Assembly: GCF_002939385.1 (NCBI RefSeq)
Contig: NZ_MULI01000004.1
Span: 62,001 to 126,000 of the forward strand
Direction: 5' to 3'
DNA from: Streptomyces sp. MH60
Lineage (GTDB): Bacteria > Actinomycetota > Actinomycetes > Streptomycetales > Streptomycetaceae
DNA: 64,000 bases
Position numbers and translations under genes: made by a program. Position 1 is the stretch's first letter. The number at the start of each line of letters is the position of its first letter. Shown here in pieces: positions 35,934-44,080 of the stretch. The notes beneath the pieces are model-generated. The model was given only the letters and a program-made list of their open reading frames with translations, did no database searches and was not told the origin of the DNA.

Positions 35934-37163
35934 ATGACGGCCTGTGCGATCGAGCCTTCGGCGGACCCCGGGAACGGCGGGGGTCCGCGGGCGGGCTGCA
36001 GCATCACCGCGGAGGGTGCCTACGCCGCGCGTCTCGCCCGGAGCGGGGAGGGCGGCGACTCGTGGTTCCCGGAGCGCTGGACCCTGGACGGCCCCGAGCC
36101 GTACGCGGTGCCGCTGCCGGGCAACCAGCCCGAGGAGCCCGGCACCGAGGTGCAGCCGATGGGCGACGGGCGGGTCCTGGTCCACCGGATCGCGGCCGGC
36201 CGGCACGTCTTCGCGCTGCTGTACCCGACCGGGCCCGGTACCGGCGAGCTGCCGCTCGGCGCGGTCGAGTGCCCGGCGGACGGTACCGGGCTGCGGCTGC
36301 TGCCGCCGGTTCCGGGCGGCGAGCGGGCGTACGCCCTCGCGGCCGGTCCGCGGTCGACGGTGCTGTGGCAGGTGGCGGGCGGTGCCTTCGGGCCGGAGCG
36401 GGTGGCCGAGATCCCCGGCCGGTGCTCGGGCGGGGTCTGGCTGGACCGCACCGGCCGGATGCTGGCGGTGGACCGGGAGACCGGCGGGCGCGTCAAGGCG
36501 GTCGTGGTGGACCTGGAGCGGGAGGGCGAGGTGTCGCCGCTGCTGCAGATCGCGGCGGACAGCGACGACCGGCTCCTGCTGGCCGACCCCGACAGCGGGC
36601 TGGTGCTGATCGGCTCGGACGCGCCCTCGCCGGGGCGGGAGCGGCTCGGCTGGGGGGTGCTGGGCAGCACGCTGCCGGTGCGCTTCCCGGAGTGCCTGCG
36701 GCTGCCGGACTGCGTCGTGACGCCGTTCGCCGTCCAGCCGGGGCAGGTGCTGACTCCGGAACGCTGCGCGGTGGCCCTGCGGGTGGACGGCGCGTTCGGC
36801 AGCTGGGTCGGAGTGTGGCGGCCCGCCGAGCGGCACGTACGGCATCTTCCGGCGCCCGAGGGGTGGTTGACGGGCGCCGGGCTGTGGACCCCGGACGGCG
36901 AGCTGCGGCTGCCGTGCTCCACCCCGCGGTCGCCCTGCGGCGTGGCCCGGCTCGCCGCACCCGGCGTTCGCGGCGTTCCCGGCGCGGGCGGCGAGCGGCC
37001 CGGGGACCCGGAAGAACCGACTCCGGACGATACGGCTCCGGGCGAACCCCGCGAACCCCGCGAACCCGGCGTGACGGACACCTCGACGCCCGCTCCCACC
37101 CCGGCTCAGCCCCGCCCCGTACCGCTGCAACAGGCCCCGCTGGCACGGCTTGTAACGAAGTAG
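35934..37163 (+). CDS. Unknown beta-rich protein with proline-rich tail
   Basis: The protein has 409 residues, soluble and without a signal peptide. Repeating strand patterns (RVLVHRIAAGRHVFALLYP; STVLWQVAGGAFGPERVAEI; GVWLDRTGRMLAVDRETGGRVKAVVVD) suggest a beta-propeller of TolB/WD type. The final 70 residues are low-complexity Pro/Glu/Thr (EPREPREPGVTDTSTPAPTPAQP), probably disordered. I know it only as a conserved Streptomyces hypothetical. The ATG at 35934 has ggaggtg about 8 bases upstream; an in-frame ATG at 35847 does not. Confidence 0.75.
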   Translation: MTACAIEPSADPGNGGGPRAGCSITAEGAYAARLARSGEGGDSWFPERWTLDGPEPYAVPLPGNQPEEPGTEVQPMGDGRVLVHRIAAGRHVFALLYPTGPGTGELPLGAVECPADGTGLRLLPPVPGGERAYALAAGPRSTVLWQVAGGAFGPERVAEIPGRCSGGVWLDRTGRMLAVDRETGGRVKAVVVDLEREGEVSPLLQIAADSDDRLLLADPDSGLVLIGSDAPSPGRERLGWGVLGSTLPVRFPECLRLPDCVVTPFAVQPGQVLTPERCAVALRVDGAFGSWVGVWRPAERHVRHLPAPEGWLTGAGLWTPDGELRLPCSTPRSPCGVARLAAPGVRGVPGAGGERPGDPEEPTPDDTAPGEPREPREPGVTDTSTPAPTPAQPRPVPLQQAPLARLVTK

Positions 37164-37260
37164 TGCCGGTTGGCGCGGCCGCCTGGATTCCGCCCGAGGT
37201 GTGCCGGTTAGACTCGCCCGGCTGTAGGAAAGATCATGTTGACGGGGTGAATTCCTTCCG

Positions 37261-37428
37261 ATGAACGACACCAGCACGACCCAGCCGATACAGGCCGCCG
37301 GTGCCGACGTTCCCGAGTCCGACACCGGCCACGGCAAGCACCGCGGACCGGTCTCCAGCCAGGAGGGCGTGGCGACTCCCAGGGGCCGCCACCGCAGGCC
37401 GGCCGAGGAGTCCGAGACGGCCGCCTGA
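37261..37428 (+). CDS. Small conserved hydrophilic protein (55 aa)
   Basis: A 55-codon frame starts ATG at 37261 (MNDTSTTQPIQAAG) and ends SETAA at 37428. It has no hydrophobic segment and is rich in His/Arg/Gly in the middle (DTGHGKHRGPVSSQEG, then GRHRRPAEE). Support comes from good Streptomyces codon bias, a terminator downstream and a promoter-like ttagact just upstream. The ribosome site is weak (acggggtg, 14 bases away). Function unknown. Confidence 0.55.
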   Translation: MNDTSTTQPIQAAGADVPESDTGHGKHRGPVSSQEGVATPRGRHRRPAEESETAA

Positions 37429-37466
37429 CGGCACGGACCGGCACCCGCACAGGTGCAGGTCAGGCA

Positions 37467-37490
37467 CAGGTACAGGTACAGGTACAGGTA
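37467..37490. repeat. CAGGTA hexamer repeat, 4 copies
   Basis: Four perfect tandem CAGGTA units, preceded by imperfect copies (aggtgcaggtcaggca), lie between the 55-aa gene stop and its terminator. Hexamer units keep any reading frame; here they look intergenic. Confidence 0.75.
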
Positions 37491-37507
37491 CGGAAAGCAA
37501 GCGGCTC

Positions 37508-37541
37508 CGGCCCCGTTCGTCGCATCCGGCGGACGGGGCCG
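37508..37541. terminator. Hairpin between convergent genes
   Basis: The arms cggccccgt (37508-37516) and acggggccg (37533-37541) pair perfectly around a 16-base loop, ahead of the stop of the convergent dehydratase gene (37549). Confidence 0.7.
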
Positions 37542-37548
37542 TGGTCGT

Positions 37549-38430
37549 TCACCCGTACCGGACGACGGTGTCGGCGAGGACGGGCGCGTCGTCGCGCTCG
37601 ACGGCGCTCACGGCCACCCGGACCTCTCCCGCACCGGCACCACCCGCCCCGGCGGGCCCCCACATCCGCACCCGCAGCGTCTCCCCCGGGTACACCACCC
37701 CGGCGAACCGCGTGCGGTAGGCGCGCACCCGGGACACGTCGCCGTCCAGCAGCGTGTCCACGACCGTCTTGAGGGTGGCGCCGTAGGTGCACAGGCCGTG
37801 CAGGACGGGCCGTTCGAAGCCGGCGCGCGCGGCGAACTCCGGGTCGGCGTGCAGGGGGTTCCAGTCGCCGGAGAGCCGGTAGAGCAGCGCCTGGTCCTCC
37901 CTCAGGGCCCGTTCGACGACGTGGTCCGGCGGCCCGGCGGGCGGGGGCGAGGGGCGTCCGGACGGGCCCCGCTCACCGCCCCAGCCGCCTTCCCCGCGTA
38001 CGTAGACCTCGGCCTCGTCGGTCCACAGCGGTCCGTCCGCGTCGGTGACCTCGGTGCGCAGCGCCAGGACGGCCGCCGTGCCCTTGTCGTACGCGGCGAC
38101 GACGCGCGAGGCCGCGGTGGCCCGGCCGCGCACCGGAAGGGACCGGTGCAGGCGCAGTCGCTGCCCGCCGTGCAGGACGTGGGCGAGGTCGACGTCGACG
38201 CCGGGCACGGACAGCGCGCGGATCACGCCCGGGGCGTCGCCGCCGGCCACCGTCGCGAAGCTCGGCAGGACGTGCAGCCGGGACTCCAGGGTGTAGCGCA
38301 GCTCGCGCGGGTCGGTGGCGGGACGGCCGGCGCCGACGCCGAGGTGGTAGAGCTGGACGTCCTTGTGGTCCCAGGCGATCTCCCGGACCCGGGGTGCGGC
38401 GCCGAGTACCCCGGCCGCGTCGATGGGCAT
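37549..38430 (-). CDS. MaoC-type double hot-dog dehydratase/enoyl-CoA hydratase
   Basis: This 293-residue protein has two hot-dog halves. The C-terminal half has the hydratase-2 motif DWNPLHADPEFAARAGFERPVLHG with the catalytic Asp and His. The N-terminal half (AWDHKDVQLYHLGVGAG, then LPSFATVAGG) matches the peroxisomal-type MaoC N-domain. It hydrates (R)-specific enoyl-CoA or removes water in the reverse direction, in fatty-acid, polyketide or PHA metabolism. The ATG at 38430 is used. A 14-bp tandem repeat lies directly upstream of the promoter. No fatty-acid gene is nearby. Confidence 0.9.
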   Translation of the reverse strand: MPIDAAGVLGAAPRVREIAWDHKDVQLYHLGVGAGRPATDPRELRYTLESRLHVLPSFATVAGGDAPGVIRALSVPGVDVDLAHVLHGGQRLRLHRSLPVRGRATAASRVVAAYDKGTAAVLALRTEVTDADGPLWTDEAEVYVRGEGGWGGERGPSGRPSPPPAGPPDHVVERALREDQALLYRLSGDWNPLHADPEFAARAGFERPVLHGLCTYGATLKTVVDTLLDGDVSRVRAYRTRFAGVVYPGETLRVRMWGPAGAGGAGAGEVRVAVSAVERDDAPVLADTVVRYG

Positions 38431-38452
38431 GACCCTCCTGCTCCTCCCCGGT

Positions 38453-38536
38453 ACGACAACCCGGGCACGACAACCCGGGCACGACGACCCTGGCAAGACG
38501 ACCCGGTCACGACGACCCGGGCACGACGACGATCAC
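38453..38536. repeat. 14-bp tandem repeat (5-6 units) in a divergent promoter
   Basis: The unit acgacaacccgggc occurs twice perfectly (38453-38466, 38467-38480). Variants follow at 38481, 38495 and 38509, and a decayed unit runs to 38536, all in strict 14-base phase. The tract lies between the dehydratase start (38430) and the divergent ABC transporter start (38645). It resembles operator iterons or a slippage tract. Confidence 0.8.
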
Positions 38537-38644
38537 GGACAGCCCCGACCGTACGGGACGCCGGCCACCCATGACATTTGTCATCGCCAACTCCGGACAA
38601 CCGCATCTGCCGCCCGTCCCCGCCCGCTCCGTAGCGTCACCGGT

Positions 38645-39571
38645 ATGAGACCGACACAGGGCGCCACTCCCGCCGTGTCCTTCACGGGGGCATCCAAGGC
38701 GTACGGCGACGTCCGCGCCGTCGACGGCGTGGATCTGGACATCGAGCGCGGTGAGACGGTCGCGCTGCTCGGCCGCAACGGCGCGGGCAAGTCGACGGCG
38801 ATCGCGCTGCTGCTCGGCCTGTGCCCGCCCGACGGGGGCACCGTGGAGCTGTTCGGCGGGCCTCCGGAGCGGGCCGTGCGCGCCGGCCGGGTGGGCGCCA
38901 TGCTCCAGGAGGCACGGGCGGTGCCCCGGGTCACCGTGGGCGAGCTGGTCGCCTTCGTGGCCGGCCGTTATCCGGCGCCGATGCCCGTCGGGGAGGCCCT
39001 GGAGCTGGCCGGGATCGGGCCGTTGGCCGGGCGGCGCGTGGACCGGCTGTCCGGCGGGCAGACCCAGCGCGTGCGGTTCGCGCTCGCCCTGGCCGGCCGC
39101 CCCGACCTGCTGGTCCTGGACGAGCCGACGGCGGCCCTGGACGTGGAGGCCCGGCACGCCTTCTGGCGGTCGATGCGGGCCTACGCCCGGCGCGGCAGCA
39201 CGGTCCTCTTCTCCACCCACTACCTGGAGGAGGCCGAGGCGCACGCCGACCGGATCCTGGTCGTCGACCGGGGGCGGGTCGTCGCCGACGGCACCGGCGA
39301 CGAGCTGCGCCGGGCGGCGGGCGGCAGCCGCGTCTCCTTCGACCTGGCCGGACGGCCCACCGAGGACCTGGCGCTGCTGCCCGGGGTCCGTGCACTGGAG
39401 GTGCGCGGGGACCGCGCGGTGCTGCGCACCGACGACTCCGACGCGACCGTGATCGCCCTCGCCCGGCTCGGCGCGATACGCGGCCTGGAGGTCGCCCCCG
39501 CGTCCCTGGACGACGCGTTCCTGGCCCTGACGACGGCGGCACCGGTGCCGGAGAAGGAGAGCGTGCGATGA
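38645..39571 (+). CDS. ABC transporter ATP-binding protein (drug-export type)
   Basis: This 308-residue ATPase has Walker A GRNGAGKST, signature LSGGQTQRV, Walker B LLVLDEPTAALD and switch histidine in FSTHYLEEAEAHADRI. A C-terminal extension (about 225-308) is typical of DrrA/CcmA-type exporters. It powers the ABC-2 permease encoded next, overlapping its stop (ATGA). The pair is followed by a histidine kinase and response regulator, a common arrangement for antibiotic or lipid-stress exporters. Confidence 0.93.
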   Translation: MRPTQGATPAVSFTGASKAYGDVRAVDGVDLDIERGETVALLGRNGAGKSTAIALLLGLCPPDGGTVELFGGPPERAVRAGRVGAMLQEARAVPRVTVGELVAFVAGRYPAPMPVGEALELAGIGPLAGRRVDRLSGGQTQRVRFALALAGRPDLLVLDEPTAALDVEARHAFWRSMRAYARRGSTVLFSTHYLEEAEAHADRILVVDRGRVVADGTGDELRRAAGGSRVSFDLAGRPTEDLALLPGVRALEVRGDRAVLRTDDSDATVIALARLGAIRGLEVAPASLDDAFLALTTAAPVPEKESVR

Positions 39572-40284
39572 GGGACTACCTGATCCTCGAAACCCGCCGC
39601 ACGCTGCGCGACCCCGGTTTCGTCGTCGGCGGGGTGGCCATGCCGGTGCTGATGTACCTGCTGTTCACCAACCTCGGGGGCGACGCGGGCGACTGGAAGA
39701 CGGGCGCGATGGTCGGCATGGCCGCGTACGGCGCGGTCGGCTCCGCCCTCAACACCGGCGGCGGGGTCGCCGAGGACCGTGCCATCGGCTGGCTGCGGCA
39801 GTTGCGGGTGACTCCGATGCGCCCGCACCAGGTGGTCGTGGGCCGTGCCCTGACCGCCTCGGTCACCGTGCTGCCGGCGATCACGGCCGTGCTGGCCGCG
39901 GGCGGCCTGCTCAACGGCGTACGGCTGGACGCCTGGCAGTGGGCGGCGCTGGCGCTGCTGCTCTGGCTGGGGTCGGTGCCCTTCACGCTGCTGGGGCTCG
40001 GCAACGGCTACCGGCTGACCGGGCAGACCACGGGGGTGGCGAACATGGTGGCCAACCTCGGTCTCGCGGTGCTCGGCGGACTGTGGTTCCCGCTGGCGCT
40101 GTTCCCTCAGTGGCTGCGCGCGGTGTCGGCGTACACCCCGACCAACCGCTTCGCCCAGCTGGGCACCTCGGTCGCCACAGGGCACGCGCCTCCCGCGGGT
40201 GCCATTCTCGTCCTGACGGGATGGCTGCTGGCCTTCGGCGCGTACGCCGTCCTGTCCTACCGCCGTGTCGCGGCGACCGACTGA
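39568..40284 (+). CDS. ABC-2 type permease
   Basis: This 238-residue protein has six membrane helices of the ABC-2 family. It starts MRDYLILETRRTLRDPGFVVGGVAMPVLMYLLF, has WLRQLRVTPMRP in the cytoplasmic loop and LGGLWFPLALFPQWLRAVSAYTPTNRF near the end, a pattern shared with bacterial multidrug or lipid exporters. The start ATG overlaps the ATPase stop. The substrate is unknown. Confidence 0.92.
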   Translation: MRDYLILETRRTLRDPGFVVGGVAMPVLMYLLFTNLGGDAGDWKTGAMVGMAAYGAVGSALNTGGGVAEDRAIGWLRQLRVTPMRPHQVVVGRALTASVTVLPAITAVLAAGGLLNGVRLDAWQWAALALLLWLGSVPFTLLGLGNGYRLTGQTTGVANMVANLGLAVLGGLWFPLALFPQWLRAVSAYTPTNRFAQLGTSVATGHAPPAGAILVLTGWLLAFGAYAVLSYRRVAATD

Positions 40285-40320
40285 GCGCCCGAACGCCCAA
40301 GTGGAAAGGAGCCGACACCC

Positions 40321-41544
40321 ATGACCGGGACCCGAGGGCGGCTGCGCGGTATGTCGTGCCGCCTGGACGCGTGGCAGCTGGCACGGCAGTCGGATCCGGC
40401 CGACGCGGCCGGGGCGGGCGAGCGGTCGGAGCGGATGGGGCCGCCGCCCACCGGTTTCACGCTGCTGCCGTGGCTGCTGATGGGGCTGGGCAGCCTCGCG
40501 AACATCTTCCAGGGGAACGACTCCAACCCCTGGATCGGCGGGGCGGGCCTGTTCGTCTTCAACTCGCTCTACATCTATGTCGCCTTCCGGTCCTTCGACA
40601 AGGAGTTGCGCGAGTCGCCGTCCACCCGGCTGGCGCTGGCCGCCATGGCGCTGGTGACCTGCGGTCTGGCCCTGGCGTACGGGGGCAGTTGGCTGCTGTT
40701 CTTCCCGCTGCTCGGCCTGGCCGCGGGGGCGGCGCTGCGCGGCCGGTGGCTGGGCCGCTGGGGCTGGTCGCTGGCGGTGGCGGCGGGTGTCGTGGCGGGC
40801 GTCAAGGACGGCTGGAACGGTCTGAACATCGCCTACGGGACCTTCCTGTCGACCATGGTGACGGCCGCGATCCTGAGCCTGTCCGACGCCGTACGGCAGT
40901 TGCGCGCCGCCAGGGAGGAACTGGCCACGCGGGCGGTGGCGGAGGAGCGGCTGCGGTTCTCGCGGGACCTGCACGACCTGCTGGGGCACACGCTGTCGGT
41001 GATCGTGGTCAAGTCGGAGGCGGCCCGTCGGCTGGCGCCCCGCGACCTGGACGCGGCGCTGACCCAGATCACGGACATCGAGTCGGTCGGCCGCCAGGCG
41101 TTGACCGAGGTCCGCGAGGCGGTCACCGGCTACCGGGAGGGCAGCCTCGGCACCGAGCTGGACCGGGCGCGCTCCGCGCTGAGCGCGGCGGACGTGGACC
41201 CGGTGGTGCGCCGCTCCGGCCCGCCGCTGCCCCCGCAGGCGGAGGCGCTGCTGGGGTGGGTGGTGCGGGAGGCGGTCACCAACGTCGTACGGCACAGCGG
41301 GGCGAGCCGGTGCGAGATCGCGGTCGCGGGCAGCGGAGACCGGGTGCGGCTGACGGTCACGGACAACGGCGCGGGCACCGCGCTCTCCGCCCAGGGGCCG
41401 GGCACCGGTCTGACCGGGCTCAGGGAACGCCTCGCCACGGCGGGCGGTTCGCTGACGGCGGGGGCGGAGCCGCGGGGCGGCTTCTCGGTGACGGCGGAAC
41501 TGCCGGTGCCGGCGGAGGGGAAACCGGTGGGCGCACCGGCGTAG
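40321..41544 (+). CDS. Sensor histidine kinase (HisKA_3, DesK/NarL type)
   Basis: The protein has 407 residues. Four to six membrane helices (about 40-170) form an intramembrane sensor without a large extracellular domain. The dimerisation helix has phospho-acceptor His218 in FSRDLHDLLGHTLS, and the ATPase domain shows REAVTNVVRHS (N box) and DNGAGT (G1 box). The architecture resembles DesK, a membrane-fluidity sensor, and kinases that sense lipid-targeting antibiotics. It begins 36 bases after the permease with gaaaggag upstream; the partner regulator follows. Confidence 0.92.
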   Translation: MTGTRGRLRGMSCRLDAWQLARQSDPADAAGAGERSERMGPPPTGFTLLPWLLMGLGSLANIFQGNDSNPWIGGAGLFVFNSLYIYVAFRSFDKELRESPSTRLALAAMALVTCGLALAYGGSWLLFFPLLGLAAGAALRGRWLGRWGWSLAVAAGVVAGVKDGWNGLNIAYGTFLSTMVTAAILSLSDAVRQLRAAREELATRAVAEERLRFSRDLHDLLGHTLSVIVVKSEAARRLAPRDLDAALTQITDIESVGRQALTEVREAVTGYREGSLGTELDRARSALSAADVDPVVRRSGPPLPPQAEALLGWVVREAVTNVVRHSGASRCEIAVAGSGDRVRLTVTDNGAGTALSAQGPGTGLTGLRERLATAGGSLTAGAEPRGGFSVTAELPVPAEGKPVGAPA

Positions 41545-41600
41545 CCCTCGCGCCGTGCGACACCCCGGCCCCCGCCGCGCCCGCCCTCTACCCTTGCCCC

Positions 41601-42233
41601 GTGACCGACCAGACGCCCCGCGCCCATCCCGTCCGCGTCCTCCTCGCCGAGGACCAGGGCATGATGCGGGGCGCGCTGGCGCTGCTGCTCGGGATGGAGG
41701 CGGACATCGAGGTGGTCGCGCAGGTGGCGGCCGGTGACGAGATCGTCCCCGCCGCGCTCACGCACCGCCCCGACATCGCCCTCCTCGACATCGAACTGCC
41801 GGGCCTGAGCGGCCTGGACGCCGCCGCCGAGCTGCGCAAGCGGATGCCGGGCTGCCGGGTGCTGATCCTGACGACGTTCGGCCGCCCCGGGTATCTGCGG
41901 CGGGCCATGGAGGCGGGCGCCGCGGGTTTCCTGGTCAAGGACGGCCCGGTGGAGGAGCTGGCCGGCGCGATCCGCCGGGTGCTGGCCGGAGAGACGGTCG
42001 TCGACCCGGCGCTCGCCGCGGCCGCGCTGAGCGCGGGGCCCAGCCCGCTCACGGCGCGGGAGTGCGACGTCCTGCGGGCCTCGGCGGACGGTGCGACGGT
42101 CGCCGACATCGCCGGCGCGCTGCATCTGTCCGAGTCCACGGTCCGCAACTACCTCTCCGCCGCGATCGGCAAGACCGCGACGCGCAACCGCACGGAGGCG
42201 CTCCGCGCGGCGCGGCGGCAGGGGTGGCTCTGA
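41601..42233 (+). CDS. NarL/DesR-type response regulator
   Basis: This 210-residue protein has a receiver domain with phospho-acceptor Asp63 (IALLDIELPG), Thr in LILTTFGRPG and Lys in FLVKDGP. The C-terminal LuxR helix-turn-helix reads LTARECDVLRASADGATVADIAGALHLSESTVRNYLSAAIGK. The GTG at 41601 has no strong ribosome site. It probably controls the ABC transporter upstream, together with the kinase. Confidence 0.93.
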   Translation: MTDQTPRAHPVRVLLAEDQGMMRGALALLLGMEADIEVVAQVAAGDEIVPAALTHRPDIALLDIELPGLSGLDAAAELRKRMPGCRVLILTTFGRPGYLRRAMEAGAAGFLVKDGPVEELAGAIRRVLAGETVVDPALAAAALSAGPSPLTARECDVLRASADGATVADIAGALHLSESTVRNYLSAAIGKTATRNRTEALRAARRQGWL

Positions 42234-42235
42234 CC

Positions 42236-42295
42236 GGCCGCGGGGCGGAGCGGTTCGTCGGCCGCGGGGCGGAGCGGTTCGTCGGCCGCGGGCCG
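42236..42295. repeat. 24-bp direct tandem repeat, 2.4 copies
   Basis: The 24-base unit starting ggccgcggggcggagcgg is present twice exactly (42236-42259, 42260-42283). A partial copy follows directly after the response-regulator stop. Confidence 0.8.
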
Positions 42296-42344
42296 GTGGG
42301 GGCCGTTCGCGCCCCGCGGCGGAGCCGCACATGGATACGGCCCC

Positions 42345-42361
42345 GCGCCCCTTTGGGGCGC
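42345..42361. terminator. Short hairpin between convergent genes
   Basis: GCGCCCC (42345-42351), ttt, GGGGCGC (42355-42361) form a compact GC stem between the response-regulator and exporter genes. Confidence 0.6.
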
Positions 42362-42400
42362 TCCAGGAACCCGGCGCGAGAGGGTGCCCCTTGGGGGCGA

Positions 42401-43864
42401 TCAGTCCGTGCTGTGGGCCGTCGGCTCGGGCTTCGGGCGTCCCGGTGGGAGCCAGGACCACATCAGCAGGGCCGCGGCGAGGAGGACGGCCGCCGCCGTG
42501 CGGAAGACCAGCGCGTAGCCGTCCGTCAGGGCCACCGGGTCCGCGTCCTCGCCCCCGGCCCGCGCCGCCGCGATCGTCGACATCACCGCGAGTCCCAGCG
42601 AACCGCCCATCGTCCGGGAGGTGTTGATCAGCCCGGAGACCAGTCCGGCGTCCCCGGGCGCCGCGCCGGAGATGGCCAGCGAGGCCAGCGGGGTCGCCGC
42701 GATGCCCGCGCCCAGCATCATCAGCACGCCGGGGATCATGATCGCGGTCAGATAGCCGCCGTCCGCGGTCATCGTCGACTGCCAGCCGAAGCCGACCGCC
42801 GCGACGAGCGTGCCGAGCACGGCCACGTTGCGGGCCCCGAGCACCGGCAGGAACCGCGGGGCCGCCTTCGAGCCGAGGATCACCGCCAGGGAGCTGGGCA
42901 CGAGGGCCAGGCCCGCCTCCAGCGGGGAGTAGCCGAGCACGTTCTGCGCGTACAGGGTCATGAAGAACCACATCGAGAACATCGACGAGCCGGACACCAG
43001 CATCGCCACGTTCGCCGACGCGACCGACCGCAGCCGCAGCAGCCCGAGCGGCATCAGCGGCGCCGCCGTCCGCGCCTCGACGAGGAGGAAGAGCCCGAGC
43101 AGCGCGAGCCCGGCCAGCAGTGGCACCAGGGTCGCCGTCGCCGCCCACCCCTCGGACTCGGTCTGCGAGATGCCGTAGGCCAGCGTGGCCAGACCGGCGG
43201 TCACCAGCAGCGCGCCCGGCAGGTCGAGGCGGCGCCGCGGGCCGCCCTTGCTCTCGGCCAGCCACAGCGCGGCGCCGCCCAGCACGACCGCGCCCACCGG
43301 CACGTTGATCAGCAGTACCCAGCGCCAGGACAGCCCGTCCACCAGGGCGCCGCCCACCAGGCCGCCCGCGGCACCGCCGCCCGCGCCCACCGCGGTCCAG
43401 GTCGCGATCGCGCGGGCCCGCGCCGCGCCCTCCGGCACCGCGGCGGTCAGGATGGTCAGCGTCGAGGGGGCGAGCACGGCGGCACCGAGCCCCTGGACGG
43501 CGCGGGCGGCCAGCAGCTGCCAGCCCTCCTGGGCGAGACCGCCGCCCAGCGAGGCCAGCGTGAAGAGCCCGAGCCCGACCAGGAACATCCGCTTGCGCCC
43601 GTACAGGTCACCGGCCCGTCCGCCGAGCAGCATGAACCCGGCGAAGGCGATGGCGTAGGCGTTGACCACCCACTGGAGCCCCTGCGCGCTCAACCCGAGG
43701 TCGGCCCGCATCGACGGCAGGGCGACGTTGACGACGGACACGTCGAGGACAACCAGGAACTGTCCGGCGCAGGCGATCGCGACGACCAGCCAGGTGGGTG
43801 GGGTACGGCGCGGCGATATTCGGGGGGCGGTGGAGGTACCGCTGGCTTCCAGCATGGGTGTCAT
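42401..43864 (-). CDS. DHA2-type (14-helix) MFS drug exporter
   Basis: This 487-residue EmrB/QacA-group transporter has motif D1 in LDVSVVNVALPSM, motif A in GRAGDLYGRKRMFLVGL, and motif C-like AAGGLVGGALVDGLSWRWVLLINVPVGA. It exports drugs or secondary metabolites with proton antiport. The ATG at 43864 begins MTPMLEASGTS. A dyad-containing divergent promoter region of 216 bases separates it from another MFS gene. No regulator gene is adjacent. Confidence 0.92.
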   Translation of the reverse strand: MTPMLEASGTSTAPRISPRRTPPTWLVVAIACAGQFLVVLDVSVVNVALPSMRADLGLSAQGLQWVVNAYAIAFAGFMLLGGRAGDLYGRKRMFLVGLGLFTLASLGGGLAQEGWQLLAARAVQGLGAAVLAPSTLTILTAAVPEGAARARAIATWTAVGAGGGAAGGLVGGALVDGLSWRWVLLINVPVGAVVLGGAALWLAESKGGPRRRLDLPGALLVTAGLATLAYGISQTESEGWAATATLVPLLAGLALLGLFLLVEARTAAPLMPLGLLRLRSVASANVAMLVSGSSMFSMWFFMTLYAQNVLGYSPLEAGLALVPSSLAVILGSKAAPRFLPVLGARNVAVLGTLVAAVGFGWQSTMTADGGYLTAIMIPGVLMMLGAGIAATPLASLAISGAAPGDAGLVSGLINTSRTMGGSLGLAVMSTIAAARAGGEDADPVALTDGYALVFRTAAAVLLAAALLMWSWLPPGRPKPEPTAHSTD

Positions 43865-43987
43865 GGTCTCAACCCCGGTGCACCCCTTGCATCGGTATTT
43901 CGGCCCCGGACCGGCCTAGGTCCCGCGACGTAATCGCCCTCTGGCGGTCACCCCAAGAGAAGGTCAAGAATTAGTTAGCGACTCGAA

Positions 43988-44003
43988 GCAACGGAATAGT
44001 TGC
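43988..44003. promoter_or_regulatory. GCAAC-N6-GTTGC dyad between divergent exporters
   Basis: The dyad lies in the 216-base region between two MFS genes, next to tagttagcgactcg, in a segment that is more A/T-rich (agaattagttag) than the genome around it. It is a plausible operator/promoter for the gene at 44081. Confidence 0.45.
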
Positions 44004-44080
44004 CCCGGCGCACGAGGTTCAGTCTGCACGTATCCGATCACGCACCGCGTCCACACACTCCGGCCTGGAGGCCCCACCCC

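Noticed and set aside
38453..38536. CRISPR array
   Set aside because: The repeats are contiguous 14-mers without spacers and no cas gene is present.
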